Shown piece by piece: positions 60,520 through 64,000 of a DNA stretch of 64,000 bases. The notes below the pieces were generated by a model that was not told the DNA's origin, did not search any database, and saw only the letters and a program-made list of their open reading frames with translations. Positions within the stretch are counted from its first letter, which is position 1, and each line of letters opens with the position of its first letter. The DNA lies in contig WLWP01000001.1 in assembly GCA_012103505.1 (NCBI GenBank), forward strand, positions 2,604,001 through 2,668,000, read 5' to 3'. This DNA is from Pseudomonadales bacterium. GTDB lineage: Bacteria > Pseudomonadota > Gammaproteobacteria > Pseudomonadales > Azotimanducaceae. The translations under genes were made by a program, and so were the position numbers.

Positions 60520-61533
60520 TTACTCACCTAATTGTTGCCGAACCTTTGGCAACACATTTTTTGCCATGTATTCAATCCGGGCATTACCTTGCTCAAATGG
60601 TTCGCCCGGGAACTGAGCCCAAAAGTGGACATCCTTGATTTCCGGATACTCCGTTAGGAGACTTGTGAGCGCCTGTACAGCACCCTCCCCATCTAGCATC
60701 TCGTATAATCCACCATCGAGTGCAGCGGCTGCATCAGGAAACACCGGTGTTTCGTCGGGCGGACCAAATGCGCCCCACTTAATATATTCGTTGGTTTGAT
60801 AAAGCGCATATTCACCCATGCGGGCTGCTTCTTGCTCAGGATCATCAGATATAACCCCCCAATGCCCGGCGAAAATCGCACCATCAGTTCGCGGCTTGCC
60901 AAGACTTTCGAGCGCGGCAATGTACTCTGCGTGACCGATGCCGCCCGTGGAAAGGAAGCCATCACCAAGGCGTGCTGCACGAGCAATAGCAGGCTCAGCC
61001 ATCCCACCCATTAGAAGCCTAGGTTTCGTCGCTGGTACAGGGGCAACAGCCAGCCCATCTATCTGATAGCGGCGTCCATCAATCCTGATCGGCTCACCTG
61101 TCCACGCTTGGCGAATGATATCAATCCCTTCTTCCATCAAACTCGGCCGATATTTCAGTTCCCGACCGAAGTAGTCGAACTCGATCTGTCGATAACCGAG
61201 GCCTACACCCAGATCAAAGCGCCCTGAACTTAGGATCGACAGGGTAGCCGCGTCTTCCGCCAACCGCACTGGGTCTGCCAGCGGCAACAACATCAGATTG
61301 GTAGCGATTTGCATGCTTTTAGTCTTTTGCGCGATAGCGGCGCCAATGACCAGAGGCGAAGGCGTATAACCATCTTGGACAAAGTGATGTTCGGTCAACC
61401 AAACAGATTCAAAACCTAGCTCTTCGGCCCAGGCAATTTGGTCAAGTGTCGTTGTGTAAAAATCTTCGTAGGACAGCTCTCCCGCCGGATTCCTGAAGTC
61501 ATACCACAACCCAAAGTTCACTTGTCTAGCCAT
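60520..61533 (-). CDS. LLM class flavin-dependent oxidoreductase
   Basis: About 337 residues from ATG 61533, with AAGGAG 6 nt upstream; the longer frame to 61596 overlaps the preceding gene. Luciferase-like marks: FGLWYDFRNP at the start, FESVWLTEHHFVQDGYTPSPLVIGAAIA (about 36-63), GRFDLGVGLGYRQIEFDYFG and KPRLLMGGMAEPAIARAARLGDGFLSTGG. Third such enzyme in the window and the one closest to alkanal monooxygenase layout. FMN or F420 dependent; substrate unknown. Confidence 0.87.
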   Translation of the reverse strand: MARQVNFGLWYDFRNPAGELSYEDFYTTTLDQIAWAEELGFESVWLTEHHFVQDGYTPSPLVIGAAIAQKTKSMQIATNLMLLPLADPVRLAEDAATLSILSSGRFDLGVGLGYRQIEFDYFGRELKYRPSLMEEGIDIIRQAWTGEPIRIDGRRYQIDGLAVAPVPATKPRLLMGGMAEPAIARAARLGDGFLSTGGIGHAEYIAALESLGKPRTDGAIFAGHWGVISDDPEQEAARMGEYALYQTNEYIKWGAFGPPDETPVFPDAAAALDGGLYEMLDGEGAVQALTSLLTEYPEIKDVHFWAQFPGEPFEQGNARIEYMAKNVLPKVRQQLGE

Positions 61534-61550
61534 TAGGTCTCCTTTCTTTA

Positions 61551-61907
61551 TTAGGTTGCAGACAGACTGCCACGCCGGACGAAGAGTACGACGCACATCA
61601 CGGCTGTGACACCATGTATGACCATGCCCGCCGCTTGATCACCAGCCAATGCTAGCGATACGCAAAGACCTGAATGGAAAACAAGCAAGATACCGATGAC
61701 CGTTGTCATAACGGACAGGTTGGATCGATGCGGCCAGGACCAGACGGAGATACTGGCAATCGCGAGCGCAGCAAAGCCGTAGTGCATGGACCACATCGCC
61801 CCACTGCCCGCAGCAGACACGCCAGCGGGACCTAGTATTAACGTCAAAGAGGCCAATAACTCCGTCAGGCCATTCAAGACCAACATCACGTTGAGTAGAA
61901 TCTTCAT
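61551..61907 (-). CDS. small four-helix membrane protein
   Basis: A 118-residue protein with four hydrophobic segments (about residues 5-25, 40-58, 67-85, 90-110) and short loops. I recognise no family. It lies directly upstream of the luciferase-like gene and downstream of the RDD gene, all leftward. Confidence 0.6.
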   Translation of the reverse strand: MKILLNVMLVLNGLTELLASLTLILGPAGVSAAGSGAMWSMHYGFAALAIASISVWSWPHRSNLSVMTTVIGILLVFHSGLCVSLALAGDQAAGMVIHGVTAVMCVVLFVRRGSLSAT

Positions 61908-61932
61908 ACAAACACCTCTAAGTTCTTACGCA

Positions 61933-62397
61933 CTATCTGCTGCCTAGTTTTATGACCATCGTACCGGCGATCAAGTCATGCAGACAGCGTCGATCGCCCC
62001 TAAAAATAAGACCCTGGTCCAGCAGTGACAATAGGGTCAACGGAGGTAGGACGAGCAAGTAACTAATCGGGAAAAACAACGCCCGCACGCAAACCAGCTT
62101 CCAAAACGCTACGGCGTCGCCGGATGGGCTAGCTACGATAGCAATGCCCAATAGCTTCTTACCGAGGGTTTGACCTTTCGTGAACAAACCGTAGCCGTTC
62201 AACATCAGGTAACTCACGACTGCGAGGCAGAATACCCAAAGTATCCAAAGGTTATCGCTGAAATCTTCAGCATCCTCGACAACACCGGCAATCATAACCA
62301 GCAAGATGGTCAGGGTCGGCACAAGCGCTGCATCTACCCCCCAAGCAACTAAGCGCCGGAAACGACCTGCTAGGATGGGTGTCTCATCTGTCGTCAT
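61933..62397 (-). CDS. RDD family membrane protein
   Basis: About 154 residues from ATG 62397, with GAGGTGG just upstream; the longer frame to 62445 starts deep inside the previous gene. LAGRFRRLVAWGVDAALVPTL has the R...D pair in the first helix, and FTKGQTLGKKLLGIAIV is the second RDD block, followed by a further hydrophobic helix. RDD proteins are small membrane proteins of mostly unknown function; some are Na+/H+ antiporters. It overlaps the beta-propeller gene by 14 bp. Confidence 0.83.
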   Translation of the reverse strand: MTTDETPILAGRFRRLVAWGVDAALVPTLTILLVMIAGVVEDAEDFSDNLWILWVFCLAVVSYLMLNGYGLFTKGQTLGKKLLGIAIVASPSGDAVAFWKLVCVRALFFPISYLLVLPPLTLLSLLDQGLIFRGDRRCLHDLIAGTMVIKLGSR

Positions 62398-63277
62398 CAA
62401 CCACCTCAAATACCAAAAGTGCATTGCCGCCACGTTGTGCACCAACGTAGCTGTACCCAGCCGAAACTATCAAAAGATTATCAGCAACCAAAGGTCCGTG
62501 TGCATCAAAAGCACCACCCTCCGTCGCGACACCGTTAACGGCTTCAAACTGTCGCCAGGCGTCATAAACCCAGATTCTTTCACCATCGGTCGCTCGATGA
62601 ACTTCTAGATATCCATCCATACTGCCAGTAATTACAACGTCGTTGGTGGCTATTGGGGCTGCAGACAAGCCGTATTCACAACTTTCCGAATCTTCACATC
62701 TAGATTCTCTCGAGTAGCGCCAGCGCCGGGCACCCGTATCTAAGTCCAAAGCATAGAGCCCTGGCGCTGCTATGCCAGGCGCAGGGAAGTCGAGGATCGG
62801 TTTATCGCTAATTGGTGCAAAGACCAGACCGAGCGCTTTGTTCACGGCTAGCCCCCAATGGATACCGCCAATGATTCCCCCTCTACCAATCCGTTGGGAC
62901 CACACACGCTCTCCGGTGACACGATTAAGCGCATGGACTTCACCCGACTTTTGTCCGCCCAGAATGAGCTGACCCGCGACCGCTCCATCCACCAAAACCG
63001 TGGGTGCGCCAAAATCAACATCCGGACCCGTGGGCTTCGGGCAGTTTGGATGATTCAAAGCCATCAGATTGCAGGCTGCTGTGTATGCGTCGTTTGCTGT
63101 GATTTGTTGCTGCCAGATCACTTTGCCCGAGACGCCGCTAACCGCAAACAGCGCATCACTCGTATCAGTGGTTGGATGGGAGTAATTCTGACCAGTCCCA
63201 AAGTAAAGAATCTCGGTAGTCGGATCGTAGCTCGGCGCGCCCCAAACGGCTGCTCCACTCGGCCCATACTCCTGCAC
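62384..63277 (-). CDS. PQQ-type beta-propeller protein, 3' part (frameshifted)
   Basis: The C-terminal half of a PQQ-dependent-dehydrogenase-like beta-propeller: GAPSYDPTTEILYFGTGQNYSHPTTDTSDALFAV, the GEVHALNRVTGERVWSQRI repeat, and YALDLDTGARRWRYSRESRCEDSESCEYG. Homology starts about 15 residues upstream of the first Met in this frame (INEPAIQTDERWFFVQEYG, to about base 63320), so the piece is broken off from the gene before it. One missing A at GAGAAG near 63330 explains it. Joined, the protein has about 535 residues. Confidence 0.78.
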   Translation of the reverse strand: MQEYGPSGAAVWGAPSYDPTTEILYFGTGQNYSHPTTDTSDALFAVSGVSGKVIWQQQITANDAYTAACNLMALNHPNCPKPTGPDVDFGAPTVLVDGAVAGQLILGGQKSGEVHALNRVTGERVWSQRIGRGGIIGGIHWGLAVNKALGLVFAPISDKPILDFPAPGIAAPGLYALDLDTGARRWRYSRESRCEDSESCEYGLSAAPIATNDVVITGSMDGYLEVHRATDGERIWVYDAWRQFEAVNGVATEGGAFDAHGPLVADNLLIVSAGYSYVGAQRGGNALLVFEVVDDDR

Positions 63278-63990
63278 AAAGAACCATCTTTCATCTGTTT
63301 GAATAGCAGGTTCGTTGATCGTGCGCAGGACTTCTCACCCGTCGCTAGATCGAACGCCGCCAGACCACCGCTCGTGGTACAACACCCGTAGAGGGGATTG
63401 ATGGCAAGACCGACTTCCTGGGACGCGATCGGGACATAGATTCGATTGCCGTGAATCAATGGCGTCCCGGAAAACCAGGGTATCGGACCCTCATTGAGCT
63501 CAGCCCGCCAAACAAACTCACCGGTAATCGCATCGATCGCATGGACACCATCAATCCGGTCGTTGAATACTAAGAGATCTCGGCCATCGACCTTGCCGTA
63601 CAAGATGGCGCTTGCGATATAACCTTCATGTTCAAAGACCCAACGTTCGCAACCCGTCTCTCGATCAAGCGCCACAACCCCACGCCCGGCGTCACCGACA
63701 AAAATCGTGTCTTCAGTGACGTAGGGGTAGGAACGCGGTGTATCAGTGCTTAGCCCATAAACCCATTTAAGTGTGAGTTGTGGCGCGCTTGAGGAGTCAA
63801 TCGTTGAGTTGGCCTGATAACGCGTGTTGTTAAGGTCGATACCCCAGCCTTGCGAATAACTGGATGCGAAACTCGGTGGTGCCGTCACCACACAACTCGC
63901 AAAAACGGTCGAGGCCTGTAAACCCAGAATTAGAAGACACAAACGGACCACCAAACCTCCTACACCGAACCTCCTAAAAGAAGGCAACAT
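63118..63990 (-). CDS. PQQ-type beta-propeller protein, 5' part (frameshifted)
   Basis: The N-terminal half: a signal peptide (about residues 15-31, ending VFAS), then SQGWGIDLNNTRYQ and propeller repeats (GVVALDRETGCERWVFEHEG, VHAIDAITGEFVWRAEL, GGLAAFDLATGEK). After TGEK, near base 63330, the frame leaves the homology, and SCARSTNLLFKQMK onward is an out-of-frame reading of the 3' part. Start is uncertain: two AGGAGG boxes inside the first 13 codons and a GTG at 63951 suggest a start there; the window ends 10 bp upstream. Role: a secreted oxidoreductase or a structural propeller; PQQ ligands are not certain. Confidence 0.75.
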   Translation of the reverse strand: MLPSFRRFGVGGLVVRLCLLILGLQASTVFASCVVTAPPSFASSYSQGWGIDLNNTRYQANSTIDSSSAPQLTLKWVYGLSTDTPRSYPYVTEDTIFVGDAGRGVVALDRETGCERWVFEHEGYIASAILYGKVDGRDLLVFNDRIDGVHAIDAITGEFVWRAELNEGPIPWFSGTPLIHGNRIYVPIASQEVGLAINPLYGCCTTSGGLAAFDLATGEKSCARSTNLLFKQMKDGSLCRSMGRVEQPFGARRATIRLPRFFTLGLVRITPIQPLIRVMRCLRLAASRAK

Positions 63991-64000
63991 GAATACTGCT

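Noticed and set aside
1..64000. tRNA, rRNA, insertion sequences, prophage, origin
   Set aside because: No tRNA T-loop or cloverleaf, transposase motif, integrase or DnaA-box cluster was noticed on either strand by eye; a tRNAscan or ISfinder run could still find weak cases.

Overview
The window looks like chromosomal DNA of an aerobic, probably marine, gammaproteobacterium. Evidence: a RapA ATPase (33.4-36.2 kb), PbpG and CreA homologues, two TonB-dependent outer-membrane receptors, a PEP-CTERM protein, and many oxidative enzymes for hydrophobic compounds (Baeyer-Villiger monooxygenase, two phytanoyl-CoA dioxygenase-type proteins, three luciferase-like flavin enzymes, an acyl-CoA-dehydrogenase-type monooxygenase). 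A Halieaceae/OM60-like relative is my guess from gene content. I see no rRNA, tRNA, CRISPR array, prophage or insertion sequence.

Layout. 0-7.2 kb: a gene cut by the left edge, a phosphotransferase, a DUF4242 protein, two luciferase-like oxidoreductases and two spinster-like MFS modules that run into each other. 7.3-9.6 kb: promoter, TPP riboswitch and a TonB-dependent receptor, probably for thiamin or a precursor. 9.6-13.0 kb: methyltransferase, flippase and glycosyltransferase on the minus strand. 13.1-16.9 kb: phytanoyl-CoA dioxygenase divergent from a Baeyer-Villiger monooxygenase plus SDR, with a 16-bp perfect palindrome between them. 17-23.5 kb: exported GST-like protein, a hidden frameshifted small secreted protein, a membrane protein, a broken esterase, a broken DUF3604 protein and an unknown protein. 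23.6-33.2 kb: transporters, lipoproteins, MAPEG, PEP-CTERM protein, serine hydrolase and a PPOX protein. 33.3-41.3 kb: rapA, GPH symporter, MDR reductase, pbpG, a second member of a secreted paralogue pair and a VOC protein. 41.3-47.1 kb: amidohydrolase, flavin monooxygenase, broken carboxylesterase and phytanoyl-CoA dioxygenase. 47.2-52.0 kb: NYN protein, Uup, small proteins, CreA and nitroreductase. 52.0-59.7 kb: a tightly coupled leftward operon (SnoaL-like, acyl-CoA synthetase, two MaoC-type proteins, a thiolase-fold protein without the usual cysteine, a DUF35 protein, a TonB receptor) opposite a TetR regulator, with a 15-bp palindrome between. 59.7-64 kb: hydrolase, luciferase-like enzyme, small membrane protein, RDD protein and a broken PQQ-type beta-propeller.

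Two things stand out. The 52-59 kb operon has the parts of the hydratase/retro-aldolase systems that remove steroid-type side chains, combined with its own outer-membrane receptor and regulator. Second, at least six genes are broken by what can each be read as loss of one base from a short homopolymer. That pattern suggests assembly or sequencing contraction more than real gene decay, so the broken genes should be checked against reads before being called pseudogenes.
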